Source of the DNA: an uncultured Cytophagales bacterium | GTDB lineage: Bacteria > Bacteroidota > Bacteroidia > Cytophagales > 172606-1 | DNA length: 59,332 nucleotides | NCBI GenBank assembly: GCA_902805615.1 | Contig: CADCTQ010000479.1 | Coordinates: 1 to 59,332, forward strand | Direction: 5' to 3' | Shown here: one piece after another, positions 51,244 to 58,973 of the stretch | How positions within the stretch are numbered: the first letter of the stretch is position 1 | How the letters are laid out: every line of letters starts with the position of its first letter | Notes under the pieces: model-generated | Databases searched by the model: none | Seen by the model: only the letters and a program-made list of their open reading frames with translations | What the model was told of the DNA's origin: nothing | Translations under genes and position numbers: made by a program

Positions 51244-52011
51244 CTACCGGATGAAGAGACACCGGGCTTTGTGGAACACTTTTACCGGAAACATCAGCAC
51301 GTTCTTGGGGAAAGGGTACTTTACGGTTGTGGCAGCTACTTCGCCCAACACGAGTCCTCCCTGGATATCCGGCTCCAATGCAACGGCCGGCACAGTTGCC
51401 GCTTCGGCAGTGGATACGACGCATTCGACCGATTGGTAGCCGATGAAGGAATAGACCAGCGGAATGGTTGGGCCGGTCCATTCGGGTAGGTGTAATTCAA
51501 AGGCGCCGTTTTGATCGGTAGTAGTGCCGGTACGGGTGCCCGGTACCACTACGGTTGCACCCGGCAAGCCCATGCCGTCATCGGCCGAAGTCACCTTTCC
51601 GCGGATGGTAACGGTTCGGGCCGCCGAATCGCGGGGATGGGCGGGTGGTGGGGCAGGCTGCCCTTCCGGCTCCTTTTGTTCGGTGCGGACCTGCGCCTTT
51701 GCCGTCCCGGGCGCCAGGCCCCCAATGCCCACCAGCGTAATGACCGAAGCCAGGTAGAGCCGCCAGGGGGCGGGTTGGCCCGGAACGCCTGGTACTGCGT
51801 ATTTTTTCAGTTGCGCCGGCCGGAGCCGCCCGCACACCTCTCCGGAGGATTGCGCCAGGTGCGAGTACACCTCCTGGTCCGTCATCTGGGTAAAATCAAC
51901 CACGCTTTTCCGGCAGGAGAGGCAGTAACGGCCTTTTTCGTCCGGCTGCATTCCCTGCCAATCCTGCGTGCAGGGCTGCGGCACGGAAACTTTGAAGGCT
52001 TTTTCTTTCAT
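51244..52011 (-). CDS. Cys-motif membrane protein with carboxypeptidase-regulatory-like domain
   Basis: 255 aa from ATG at 52011. The N-terminal cytoplasmic part (KVSVPQPCTQDWQGMQPDEKGRYCLSCRKSVVDFTQMTDQEV...CGRLRPAQL) has four conserved cysteines in a pattern frequent in Bacteroidota and suggestive of metal binding. A membrane helix at about 85-103 leads to a Pro-rich linker and a CarboxypepD_reg-like beta domain (VTIRGKVTSADDGMGLPGATVVVPGTRTGTTTDQNGAFEL). Function unknown; the domain could receive signals across the membrane. It is convergent with pbpC, the stop codons being 3 nt apart. Confidence 0.7.
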   Translation of the reverse strand: MKEKAFKVSVPQPCTQDWQGMQPDEKGRYCLSCRKSVVDFTQMTDQEVYSHLAQSSGEVCGRLRPAQLKKYAVPGVPGQPAPWRLYLASVITLVGIGGLAPGTAKAQVRTEQKEPEGQPAPPPAHPRDSAARTVTIRGKVTSADDGMGLPGATVVVPGTRTGTTTDQNGAFELHLPEWTGPTIPLVYSFIGYQSVECVVSTAEAATVPAVALEPDIQGGLVLGEVAATTVKYPFPKNVLMFPVKVFHKARCLFIR

Positions 52012-52315
52012 GATGCGGGGATGCAAAGGATAAGGACGCAGGTTCAGGCAATCGTCAAGCCGTTAATCGGTGGCCGGGCGCATACGTAAACCAGTGGATG
52101 CGGGAAGAGGCGGTTTTCCATAATTGCCTCAGCCCCGTTCACCCGTCACCGCCAGGGTGGCGGCCGGGGAGAGAGGCCCTTCTCCGGTCTGCCATCGCCG
52201 GTCTCCTCCGGATGTTTTACAAAAATTTTTAGGGCCGGGCAACCGCTTGCGGAGGCATCTTGTCTCTGGGATTGAAACCACATTGCGTTCCACCCTCCAA
52301 GCAACCTAATCTCCC

Positions 52316-53350
52316 ATGCAACGACATCCATTCGTGCGCTCCATGCGCGCCCCGCTCCCCTTTGCGGCCCTGGTGGCCCTCCTGTTCGGCCTGCTGCTGC
52401 CCGCGTGTGACCGGCTCGCCCACGAAGACGTACTACCGGCCCGGGCAACGCAGTTGCAGGCAAACGCCCTCCGGCTTTCCACCTACGTGAACCAGCCTTT
52501 GGCCCTCCAACTCGCCGGGGCAATCCGTATCAGCGAAAGCGGCGTGGTGCAGTTGGGCAATCCCGAAAACGGCCAGGTAAAGCTCGATTCGGGCAAGGCC
52601 GTGTACACGTACGTGCCGAACCTGAACTACACCGGCGAAGACAGCCTGCGCTACAAAGTCTGTGCGGGCGGCAAGTGCGATTCGGCAACGGTGATCATTG
52701 TCGTAAAAGACACCATCCGCCAGGATACGGCCGTCTGTAAGCTGGTTGCCAACCCCGACTACGCCACCGGGCGGCAGAACGACACGATCCGCATTGCGGT
52801 GCTGAACAACGACCAGCTCTGCGGCAAAGTAGACGTCACGCTGGCCTCGATGCCCGCCAACGGAGCCGCATTCACCCAATCGGGAGCCGTGTTCTACCAA
52901 CCGAAAAGGGATTTCACCGGCCAGGATTCGCTGTCCTACACCCTTTGCAACGGGGCGGGTCCGTGCGTGACGGCCTGGGTGCGCATTGCCGTGCAAAGGG
53001 ATTCGACCTCCAAAGATGCCTGCCTGGCGAACCTGGCCGCCCGTGCCGATACGGCCTCGATCAGCCTGGGCCAGCAAGATTCGACCCAAACGGGGGGCAA
53101 GCCCGCACTCCTGCTCGACGTGCTGATGAACGATACGTACTGCCCCGACCTGCCCGCTACGCTGCAAATCACCGAGGAGCCGCCGGCGGGAAAGGCTACC
53201 GTGAGTGAGCAAAACGGCCGGCCGTACATCCGCTACGTGCCGGCAAAGACGCCCAACACGACCGTGCAACTGAAGTACCGGCTGTGCAGCACGCTGGACG
53301 GAAAGCAGGCGTGCCGGGAGGCCACCGTCCGCATCAACATTACCGACTAA
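52316..53350 (+). CDS. Lipoprotein with cadherin-like/Ig repeats
   Basis: 344 aa. A lipobox LLPAC gives a lipidated Cys near residue 31. Three tandem beta-sandwich repeats (about 55-135, 140-235, 240-340) share phrases such as YTYVPNLNYTGEDSLRYKVC, FYQPKRDFTGQDSLSYTLC and RYVPAKTPNTTVQLKYRLC, typical of the Big_9/cadherin-like family. Each repeat ends with a Cys. Probably an adhesion or structural surface protein. A terminator-like hairpin follows, then the ECF sigma gene on the same strand. Confidence 0.8.
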   Translation: MQRHPFVRSMRAPLPFAALVALLFGLLLPACDRLAHEDVLPARATQLQANALRLSTYVNQPLALQLAGAIRISESGVVQLGNPENGQVKLDSGKAVYTYVPNLNYTGEDSLRYKVCAGGKCDSATVIIVVKDTIRQDTAVCKLVANPDYATGRQNDTIRIAVLNNDQLCGKVDVTLASMPANGAAFTQSGAVFYQPKRDFTGQDSLSYTLCNGAGPCVTAWVRIAVQRDSTSKDACLANLAARADTASISLGQQDSTQTGGKPALLLDVLMNDTYCPDLPATLQITEEPPAGKATVSEQNGRPYIRYVPAKTPNTTVQLKYRLCSTLDGKQACREATVRINITD

Positions 53351-53366
53351 GCAGTATCTTTTGCAA

Positions 53367-53406
53367 CTTCCGGAGCCCGCGGAATCCATTCCGGGGGCTC
53401 CGGAAG
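53367..53406 (+). terminator. Hairpin with perfect 12-bp stem after the lipoprotein gene
   Basis: CTTCCGGAGCCC and GGGCTCCGGAAG pair, with an inner GGAAT/ATTCC stem. It is followed by ATTTATTACTTT. It lies between the lipoprotein stop and the sigma factor start. Confidence 0.65.
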
Positions 53407-53449
53407 ATTTATTACTTTATCCCATCTCCAGCCATTTTCCACTCCAGTC

Positions 53450-54016
53450 TTGCTGCCGGTGTACAGTGAAAAAGAGCTTATTGCGGGTTGCCAGCGCGGG
53501 GACGCCCGCTGCGAGGAAGCATTGTACAAGCGGTACGGCGCCCGGATGATGGGCGTGTGCGTACGGTACGGCCGGACCCGCTTCGAGGCCGAGGACATCT
53601 TCCAGGAGGCGTTCGTGAAGGTATTCCGGCACATCGGTACGTACCAGGGCGGGTCGCTGGAAGGGTGGCTGAAGCGGATATTCGTCAACACGGCCATCAA
53701 CCACTACCACCGCCACAAGCGCCAGTACAATGAAGTGGAATACGACCAGACCCACGAGGTGCAAACCGACAACGACGGTCCCCTGGACGCCATCTCGGCC
53801 GAAGAACTGCTCAGGCTGATCAATCATTTGCCCGAAGGCTACCGCATGGTATTCAACCTGTTCGTGATTGAAGGGTATTCGCACAAAGAAATCGGGACGC
53901 TGCTGGGGATATCCGAAGGCACTTCCAAGTCGCAGCTGGCCAAAGCCAAGGGGTTGCTCAAAAAACAATTGATTCACCTGTACCCGTCTGCTTATGTTGA
54001 ACGACCAGGAATTTGA
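53450..54016 (+). CDS. ECF-type RNA polymerase sigma factor
   Basis: 188 aa from TTG at 53450 (GTG at 53459 is an alternative). Region sigma2 (ALYKRYGARMMGVCVRYGRTRFEAEDIFQEAFVKVFRHIGTYQGG, about 24-69) and sigma4 (LPEGYRMVFNLFVIEGYSHKEIGTLLGISEGTSKSQLAKAK, about 128-168, with the helix-turn-helix) define a sigma-70 family ECF factor. It overlaps the next gene by 23 bp, so the pair is coupled, and that gene encodes the probable anti-sigma/outer-membrane partner. Typical of Bacteroidota ECF factors that lack a classic anti-sigma gene. Confidence 0.9.
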   Translation: MLPVYSEKELIAGCQRGDARCEEALYKRYGARMMGVCVRYGRTRFEAEDIFQEAFVKVFRHIGTYQGGSLEGWLKRIFVNTAINHYHRHKRQYNEVEYDQTHEVQTDNDGPLDAISAEELLRLINHLPEGYRMVFNLFVIEGYSHKEIGTLLGISEGTSKSQLAKAKGLLKKQLIHLYPSAYVERPGI

Positions 54017-55568
54017 AGATCTGTTCCGCAGCCGCCTGGGTCACTGGGAGGAGCCGCCGCCCCCCGGGGCCTGGCGGGCCATCCGCGCCGCCCGCCGGAA
54101 ACCGTTCTACCGACGGCCGCTGGCCGTGGCCGCGGTACTGCTCTGCCTGGGGCTGCTCATCCTGCCGGCCGGCCGACGGGTGTACGAAGGGCGCACGAGG
54201 GGGAGCATTGCCGCCGGAACGGACAAGCCTCCGATGGTGCCGCCCGTACGGAATAACTCCCTGGCTTCGGCCGCGGAAAAAGGCACCGGCGCCGCAAACG
54301 GTACGGGTGCAGCAAAGGGTGCGGGTCGTGCCGGTACATCACCGGATCGTACCCAGACCCGGCCGGGCCGGCGCAACCCCGCGTCGACGCCTGACCGGGA
54401 GGCGACGTTTGCGGAAGGAATGGGACCGGCGTTGCACAACATTCCCGAACAGCCCGGGGGGCGGCGCCCCGGGGAGGGAGGGCAGGAGCAGCCCGGGCGG
54501 AACGCATTGGCCCGCCGAAGCGAGGAACGGGACCCGGTTCGTTCCTCCGGCAGCAACGGCGCAACGAAAAACGGGCGAACGCCCTCCGGAAAAGCCAGAC
54601 AGCGCGTACCGGACGACGTGGCGGCCAGCCGTACGCCGGTGGATGAAGCCGGAAGCCGGGAAGCAGTAGCCGAACCGGCAAGCAAGGCGACCCGGGCCGG
54701 GTTGGGCGGTCCGTCCGGAGCATTGGCCTTGGCCCTGCCCGCGGAAGGCCTCGTGGCGGTGGGCCCGCAACCACTGCCCGTCTCCCGGCAACCGCTGAAG
54801 TTACCCGCCACCGGACGGAAAAAGGTTCCCATTCAACCCAAAGCGCAGAAGCCAACTTTAGGGGGCTACTCGGTGGGCGTGTTTGCCGCACCGCGGTATT
54901 CTTTCAACCGGTACGCCCCAAACCGGCAGGACGAATGGCTCGTCAGCAACATCCGGGCCGGGGACGGCTTGCGCAAACGGTTGGGCTGGGAGGCCGGGAT
55001 TGCCGTGCGCAAAACGGTAACGCGGCACTGGTCGTGGAACGCCGGGCTGTCTTACCTGAACCTGGGCGAGACGTTGCAATTTGAGGCCACGGCGGCCCGG
55101 GCCGATTCCCTGGCCGCGCAGGTACTGCCGGGGCAGGGGATTGCCGTTACGCCGGTGCGCCGGGCGGTGTCCCGTACCTACGACAGCCGCTACCACTACG
55201 CCGGGCTGCGCGCCGGGGCCTCCTACCACCTGCTGACCACCCCTTTCCAGGACCTCTACGTGACGGGCGGAGCCGGGGTCAACCTGCTGGTGAGAGGCGT
55301 GACCACCGTGTCCGGCGAAGACGGGGTGGCCGGGACGTACCACTTTCCTTCGCCCCGCAACCCGCTGGAGCAGTTGAACTACGCCCTGCACGCGGGAGTT
55401 GGCTTCGCCCGGCGCATCGGGCCGCGCGTATCGCTGACGTGCGAGCCCACCGTGAGCTACTTCATGGGTTCCACTTTCAAGCGGCGCGAACCCGTCGGGC
55501 TCCGGCCCTATTCGCTGGGGCTGGCCGTTGGGTTGCGCTTCGGCGAAAAACCATTCCGGGCACCGTAA
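53994..55568 (+). CDS. Anti-sigma-like/outer-membrane beta-barrel fusion protein
   Basis: 524 aa. MLNDQEFEDLFRSRLGHWEEPPPPGAWRAI is a cytoplasmic segment as in Bacteroidota anti-sigma-type proteins; a single membrane helix follows (about 44-60); then about 220 residues of low-complexity Pro/Gly/Ala/Arg-rich sequence; then from about 280 a region with repeated aromatic strands (YSVGVFAAPRYSFNRYAPN; WSWNAGLSYLNLGETLQF; SRYHYAGLRAGASYHLL; VSYFMGSTF) that reads as an outer-membrane barrel. One protein spanning both membranes would be remarkable. It overlaps the ECF sigma gene. Confidence 0.8.
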   Translation: MLNDQEFEDLFRSRLGHWEEPPPPGAWRAIRAARRKPFYRRPLAVAAVLLCLGLLILPAGRRVYEGRTRGSIAAGTDKPPMVPPVRNNSLASAAEKGTGAANGTGAAKGAGRAGTSPDRTQTRPGRRNPASTPDREATFAEGMGPALHNIPEQPGGRRPGEGGQEQPGRNALARRSEERDPVRSSGSNGATKNGRTPSGKARQRVPDDVAASRTPVDEAGSREAVAEPASKATRAGLGGPSGALALALPAEGLVAVGPQPLPVSRQPLKLPATGRKKVPIQPKAQKPTLGGYSVGVFAAPRYSFNRYAPNRQDEWLVSNIRAGDGLRKRLGWEAGIAVRKTVTRHWSWNAGLSYLNLGETLQFEATAARADSLAAQVLPGQGIAVTPVRRAVSRTYDSRYHYAGLRAGASYHLLTTPFQDLYVTGGAGVNLLVRGVTTVSGEDGVAGTYHFPSPRNPLEQLNYALHAGVGFARRIGPRVSLTCEPTVSYFMGSTFKRREPVGLRPYSLGLAVGLRFGEKPFRAP

Positions 55569-55630
55569 AAGGCGTTTTTGTAACCTCGTGATACTGAAAG
55601 AGGTCATCACTAAAAAAGACGGGCGGTTTC

Positions 55631-55659
55631 TTGCGATTACGGTAAAATACTTACCTTTG
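55631..55659 (+). promoter_or_regulatory. Bacteroidota promoter of rpsA
   Basis: TTG at 55631-55633 and TACCTTTG at 55652-55659 with 18 nt between, matching the TTTG-N19-TAnnTTTG plan. It precedes a leader of about 90 nt (55660-55753). Confidence 0.75.
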
Positions 55660-55753
55660 CGTCCCGTTCGCGGTGAACGACGTTATTTGTAACACTAAAA
55701 GCCGGCCTTTTGCCCGCAGGCCGGTGTAATCAGGGCAAATTGTAACACTTATT

Positions 55754-57544
55754 ATGGCTAATAATCCACAAGATTTCAACTGGGACAACGTAGTCGCCAA
55801 AGGTTTCGGCAGCGGTTATTCCAAGACTGAGCGGGCAGAGATGGAGCAGATGTACGGCAGCACCATCACCGAAGTCAGTGAGAAAGAAGTAGTAAAAGGC
55901 ACGGTAGTAGGCATTTCTGACCGTGATGTAATTCTGAACATTGGATTTAAGTCTGACGGCCTGGTGCCCCTGTCCGAATTCCGCGACCAGCCCGACCTGA
56001 AAGTTGGGGACGAAGTGGAAGTGTACGTGGAGAACCAGGAAGACGCTGGTGGCCAACTCATCCTTTCCCGCAAAAAGGCCAAAATCCTGACGGCCTGGAA
56101 CAACATCCAGCGGGCCCTGGACGAAGACCTGGTGATCGAAGGCTACGTGAAGCGCCGCACCAAGGGCGGTCTGATCGTGGACATCTTCGGCGTGGAGGCC
56201 TTCCTCCCCGGTTCCCAGATTGACGTGAAGCCGATTCGTGATTTCGACATCTACGTTGGCAAGAAGATGGAGGTGAAAGTGGTGAAAATCAACTACACCA
56301 ACGACAACGTAGTCGTGTCGCATAAAGTACTCATCGAGAAAGACCTCGAGCAGCAGAAGCAGCAAATCCTCACCAACCTCGAAAAAGGCCAGGTACTCGA
56401 AGGCGTCATCAAGAACATGACCAACTTCGGCGTATTCATTGACCTGGGCGGCGTGGACGGCCTGCTGCACATTACCGACATTTCGTGGGGCCGCATCAAC
56501 CACCCCGACGAGGTGCTCAAGCTCGACCAGAAAGTCAACATCGTCGTGCTGGACTTCGACGAAGACAAGAAGCGTATCTCCCTGGGCATGAAGCAACTCA
56601 CGCCCCACCCGTGGGATTCGCTGCCGGTCGAAATCCAGCCCGGCTCCAAGGTACACGGCCGCATCGTGAACGTAGCCGACTACGGCGCGTTCCTCGAACT
56701 GATGCCCGGCGTGGAAGGCCTCATCCACGTGTCGGAAATGTCGTGGTCGCAGCACCTGCGCAACCCGCAGGACTTCATCAAGATCGGCGACTCCATTGAC
56801 GCCGTGGTGCTTACCATTGACCGCGACGAGCGGAAAATGTCCCTGGGCATCAAGCAACTGAGCGAAGATCCCTGGACCAAGGCCGACCTGCTCAACAAGT
56901 ACGCCCCCGGCACCCGCCACAAGGGCATCGTGCGCAACCTGACCAACTTCGGCCTGTTCCTCGAACTGGAAGAAGGCATTGACGGCCTCGTGCACGTATC
57001 CGACCTGTCGTGGACCAAGAAGATCAAGCATCCTTCCGAATTCACCAAGGTAGGCGAAGAACTGGAAGTAGTGGTACTGGAACTCGATCCCGACAGCCGC
57101 CGCCTGGCGCTGGGCCACAAGCAACTGGAAGAGAACCCCTGGGATACGTTCGAGACGATCTTTACGCCCGGCTCCGTGCACCGCTGCACCGTGCTGAGCA
57201 AGAACGACAAAGGCGCTACCCTGGAACTGCCCTACGGCCTGGAAGGCTTCAGCACGCTGAAGAACCTGGCGAAGGAAGACGGCACCGTAGCCGAAGTAGG
57301 CGAGGCGCTTGATTTCAAAGTAACCGAGTTTTCGAAGGACGAGAAGCGCATCGTGCTGTCGCACGTAAAGGTGTACAACGATCCGGAAGAGAACCGCGCG
57401 AAAGAGAAGAAGTCCCAGCAGCCGAGAGGCAACGACAAGCCCCAGAACAAAGAGCCCGAAAGAGGCGCTACGCTGGGTGACCTTGGTGCCCTGGCCGCCC
57501 TCAAAGAGCAGTTTGAGGAGTCAAGCAAGAAGAACAAGCAATAA
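55754..57544 (+). CDS. rpsA: 30S ribosomal protein S1
   Basis: 596 aa, typical of Bacteroidota S1. Successive S1 domains are visible as repeats of the pattern G-x-V-x-x-I/M-x-x-F-G-V/A-F-L/I...G-L-I/L-H-V/I-S...G-x-x-I/L-x-V-V-V: VVKGTVVGISDRDVILNI, VIEGYVKRRTKGGLIVDI, VLEGVIKNMTNFGVFIDLGG, KVHGRIVNVADYGAFLEL, RHKGIVRNLTNFGLFLEL and SVHRCTVLSKNDKGATLEL: six copies. S1 helps mRNA bind the 30S subunit, important in a phylum where Shine-Dalgarno sites are rare. The C-terminal tail is Lys/Gln/Glu-rich. A strong terminator follows. Confidence 0.97.
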   Translation: MANNPQDFNWDNVVAKGFGSGYSKTERAEMEQMYGSTITEVSEKEVVKGTVVGISDRDVILNIGFKSDGLVPLSEFRDQPDLKVGDEVEVYVENQEDAGGQLILSRKKAKILTAWNNIQRALDEDLVIEGYVKRRTKGGLIVDIFGVEAFLPGSQIDVKPIRDFDIYVGKKMEVKVVKINYTNDNVVVSHKVLIEKDLEQQKQQILTNLEKGQVLEGVIKNMTNFGVFIDLGGVDGLLHITDISWGRINHPDEVLKLDQKVNIVVLDFDEDKKRISLGMKQLTPHPWDSLPVEIQPGSKVHGRIVNVADYGAFLELMPGVEGLIHVSEMSWSQHLRNPQDFIKIGDSIDAVVLTIDRDERKMSLGIKQLSEDPWTKADLLNKYAPGTRHKGIVRNLTNFGLFLELEEGIDGLVHVSDLSWTKKIKHPSEFTKVGEELEVVVLELDPDSRRLALGHKQLEENPWDTFETIFTPGSVHRCTVLSKNDKGATLELPYGLEGFSTLKNLAKEDGTVAEVGEALDFKVTEFSKDEKRIVLSHVKVYNDPEENRAKEKKSQQPRGNDKPQNKEPERGATLGDLGALAALKEQFEESSKKNKQ

Positions 57545-57560
57545 GCACAGCATAACCACA

Positions 57561-57588
57561 AAAAGCCGCTCCCCGGAGCGGCTTTTTT
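57561..57588 (+). terminator. Rho-independent terminator of rpsA
   Basis: AAAAGCCGCTCC and GGAGCGGCTTTTTT form a 12-bp stem with a T tract, 17 nt after the rpsA stop. Confidence 0.9.
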
Positions 57589-57614
57589 AATGCCCTCTTC
57601 CTGAAAGAGGAATA

Positions 57615-57687
57615 GGCAGTGGGCAATAAGCAGTAGACAATGCGCAGTTCGTGGTACCCGGTACCCCGGTTCCCAATACCAAAACCC
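57615..57687. repeat. Heptad arrays (GGCAGTG/GGCAATA and GGTACCC)
   Basis: Units GGCAGTG, GGCAATA, AGCAGTA, GACAATG, CGCAGTT (57615-57649) are followed by GGTACCC, GGTACCC, CGGTTCC, CAATACC, AAAACCC (57653-57687), all in 7-nt steps. Confidence 0.75.
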
Positions 57688-57760
57688 CACATATTTCCAC
57701 TTAAATCCCCATTCCTTTTTGCAAGGCGCAATAATATTCCTAATATTGCGCCCTACGATT

Positions 57761-57831
57761 GGTCACGTGGCCGAGTGGCTAGGCAGAGGTCTGCAAAACC
57801 TCGTACAGCGGTTCAAATCCGCTCGTGACCT
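57761..57831 (+). tRNA. tRNA-Cys (GCA)
   Basis: Full cloverleaf: acceptor GGTCACG/CGTGACC, D arm with GCC/GGC stem, anticodon loop CTGCAAA with anticodon GCA, five-bp anticodon stem GAGGT/ACCTC, T arm AGCGG TTCAAAT CCGCT, discriminator T as expected for Cys tRNA. CCA is not encoded (TCA follows). Confidence 0.95.
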
Positions 57832-57907
57832 CAAACGCAATCCCTTGTGAACCAAACTTCGCAAGGGATTTGTTTTTAAGGGGAATACGCAACAGGGAAA
57901 CCAGTCA

Positions 57908-58114
57908 ATGACCGTTCGGATTACCGTTCACAAGCGCGATTTGGAAAAGCACCGGGAACTGAGCCACCAACTCACGCAACTGTCCCGGGAAATCAGGGAG
58001 TTCAGCAAGTTTTGCTGCTACACGCCCAAGGAAGACTTCAAACAGATGACCGGCTTGCTGGAGCAGTTCCGGGTGTCGTACGGGGTGCATTCGGACCAGG
58101 AGTTGTCGCAGTAG
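57908..58114 (+). CDS. Small coiled-coil-like protein
   Basis: 68 aa, charged and helical (VHKRDLEKHRELSHQLTQLSREIREF), with two adjacent cysteines (KFCCYTPKED). No family recognised. It lies between tRNA-Cys and the structured RNA region. Could be a minor real gene or a chance frame. Confidence 0.45.
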   Translation: MTVRITVHKRDLEKHRELSHQLTQLSREIREFSKFCCYTPKEDFKQMTGLLEQFRVSYGVHSDQELSQ

Positions 58115-58138
58115 GAGCGGCAGGGAGAGGGGCAATAA

Positions 58139-58168
58139 AAAATGCACCAGCAGGTGCCGGTGCATTTT
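58139..58168 (-). terminator. Terminator of the minus-strand structured RNA
   Basis: AAAATGCACC and GGTGCATTTT form a 10-bp stem around a 10-nt loop. On the minus strand it ends in GGTGCATTTTTTATTG, a good T tract, whereas the plus strand continues into TTTTAAATT, so the minus direction is favoured. It could also end the small gene at 57908-58114. Confidence 0.75.
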
Positions 58169-58197
58169 AAATTCCTAAACCAATCTTAACACTAAGC

Positions 58198-58357
58198 TGT
58201 AGGAGAAGGGCTCGAACCTCCACGAGGCGGTTAGCCGTAGCGCAAATTGTTGGTGGTCAACCCCCGCCTGTTCAAAAAACAGACCTTACGCTAGGTTTTT
58301 CCCGGATTCCCCACCCCCGAGACAGGAGGGCATGGCTGCCAGTTTCATCATCCTACA
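58198..58357 (-). ncRNA. Candidate structured RNA with tRNA-like ends and a long insertion
   Basis: Read 5' to 3' on the minus strand, 160 nt. Acceptor-like TGTAGGA (1-7) pairs with TCCTACA (154-160). U8, A14, G18, G19 and A21 are at canonical tRNA positions. Positions 28-44 form a 5-bp stem with a 7-nt loop CTGTCTC. The T arm is GGAGG TTCGAGC CCTTC (137-153). About 92 nt (45-136) replace the variable loop, including a 10-bp helix (63-72 with 113-123, one bulge), a 6-bp hairpin (75-80 with 86-91) and a possible pseudoknot (GGCGG 90-94 with CCGCC 128-132). A promoter lies upstream and a terminator downstream. It is too short for a group I intron tRNA and shows no tmRNA tag. Not identified with any RNA I know. 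Confidence 0.6.
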
Positions 58358-58391
58358 TTGTAACGTCCAACTGCTATCCCGTTGAACGATA

Positions 58392-58423
58392 CAAAACTAA
58401 AGAAAGATGCCAATTCTTGCAAA
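58392..58423 (-). promoter_or_regulatory. Promoter of the structured RNA
   Basis: On the minus strand TTTG (58420-58423) and TAGTTTTG (58392-58399) are separated by 20 nt, a good match to the Bacteroidota TTTG-N19-TAnnTTTG promoter. The start of transcription would be near 58385, about 28 nt before the tRNA-like acceptor. No open frame follows on that strand. Confidence 0.65.
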
Positions 58424-58508
58424 TTTTACATGGAAATGGCGGTAATATTATTATATTTTTAAATAGCAATTGCCTATATTGACATTAGTTAAAAGCACGA
58501 TTGATTTT

Positions 58509-58973
58509 ATGCCCAAAAATTTCGATATTGACAACGTAGACCTGAAGATTCTTTCCCTGCTCATGCAGGACGCCAACATGCCTTACACCGAGGTTGGCAA
58601 GAAGGTGTACGTCTCCGGCGGCACCGTGCACGTGCGCATGCGGAAGATGGAGGAGATGGGAATCGTGAAGGGGGCACAATTGAACATTGATTACGCCAAG
58701 ATCGGCTGGGACATTACTGCTTTTCTGGGTATTTACCTCGATAAGAGTTCCCTCTACAACCAGGTCGCCGAAGAGTTGCGCAAGATTCCCGAAATCGTAA
58801 ACATCCACTACACCACCGGCAACTACAGCATTTTTGCCAAGATCATCTGCCGTGATACGCAGCACCTGCGCGAAGTGCTGCACGACAAGATTCAGAAAGT
58901 GGCCGGCATCCAGCGCACCGAGACCTTCATTTCGCTGGACGAAAGCATCAACCGCCCATTACCCTTCGAATAA
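58509..58973 (+). CDS. Lrp/AsnC family transcriptional regulator
   Basis: 154 aa from ATG at 58509 (MPKNFDIDNVDLKILSLLMQD). The N-terminal helix-turn-helix (about 8-58, TEVGKKVYVSGGTVHVRMRKMEEMGIVKGAQ) and a C-terminal RAM ligand-binding domain (about 70-145, ITAFLGIYLDKSSLYNQVAEELRKI) define the family. It binds DNA as an octamer-like assembly and senses amino acids. The structured RNA and its promoter lie upstream on the opposite strand, so the two are divergent. Confidence 0.9.
   Translation: MPKNFDIDNVDLKILSLLMQDANMPYTEVGKKVYVSGGTVHVRMRKMEEMGIVKGAQLNIDYAKIGWDITAFLGIYLDKSSLYNQVAEELRKIPEIVNIHYTTGNYSIFAKIICRDTQHLREVLHDKIQKVAGIQRTETFISLDESINRPLPFE

Noticed and set aside
53450-53458. Frame problem in the ECF sigma factor due to a TTG start
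   Set aside because: Sigma2 and sigma4 are complete from either TTG 53450 or GTG 53459; only the start is uncertain, not the gene.
58198-58357. tmRNA or a tRNA with a group I intron
   Set aside because: No Ala-rich tag frame with stop, and the 92-nt insertion lies in the variable-loop position and is far below the size of known group I introns. The anticodon-like arm is local and unbroken.
58360-58390. A second tRNA 5' half just upstream (GTTCAACGGGATAGC)
   Set aside because: It looks like a D arm in part, but no acceptor, anticodon stem or T arm can be paired to it; it may simply be a TTCAAC/GTTGGA hairpin in the leader.
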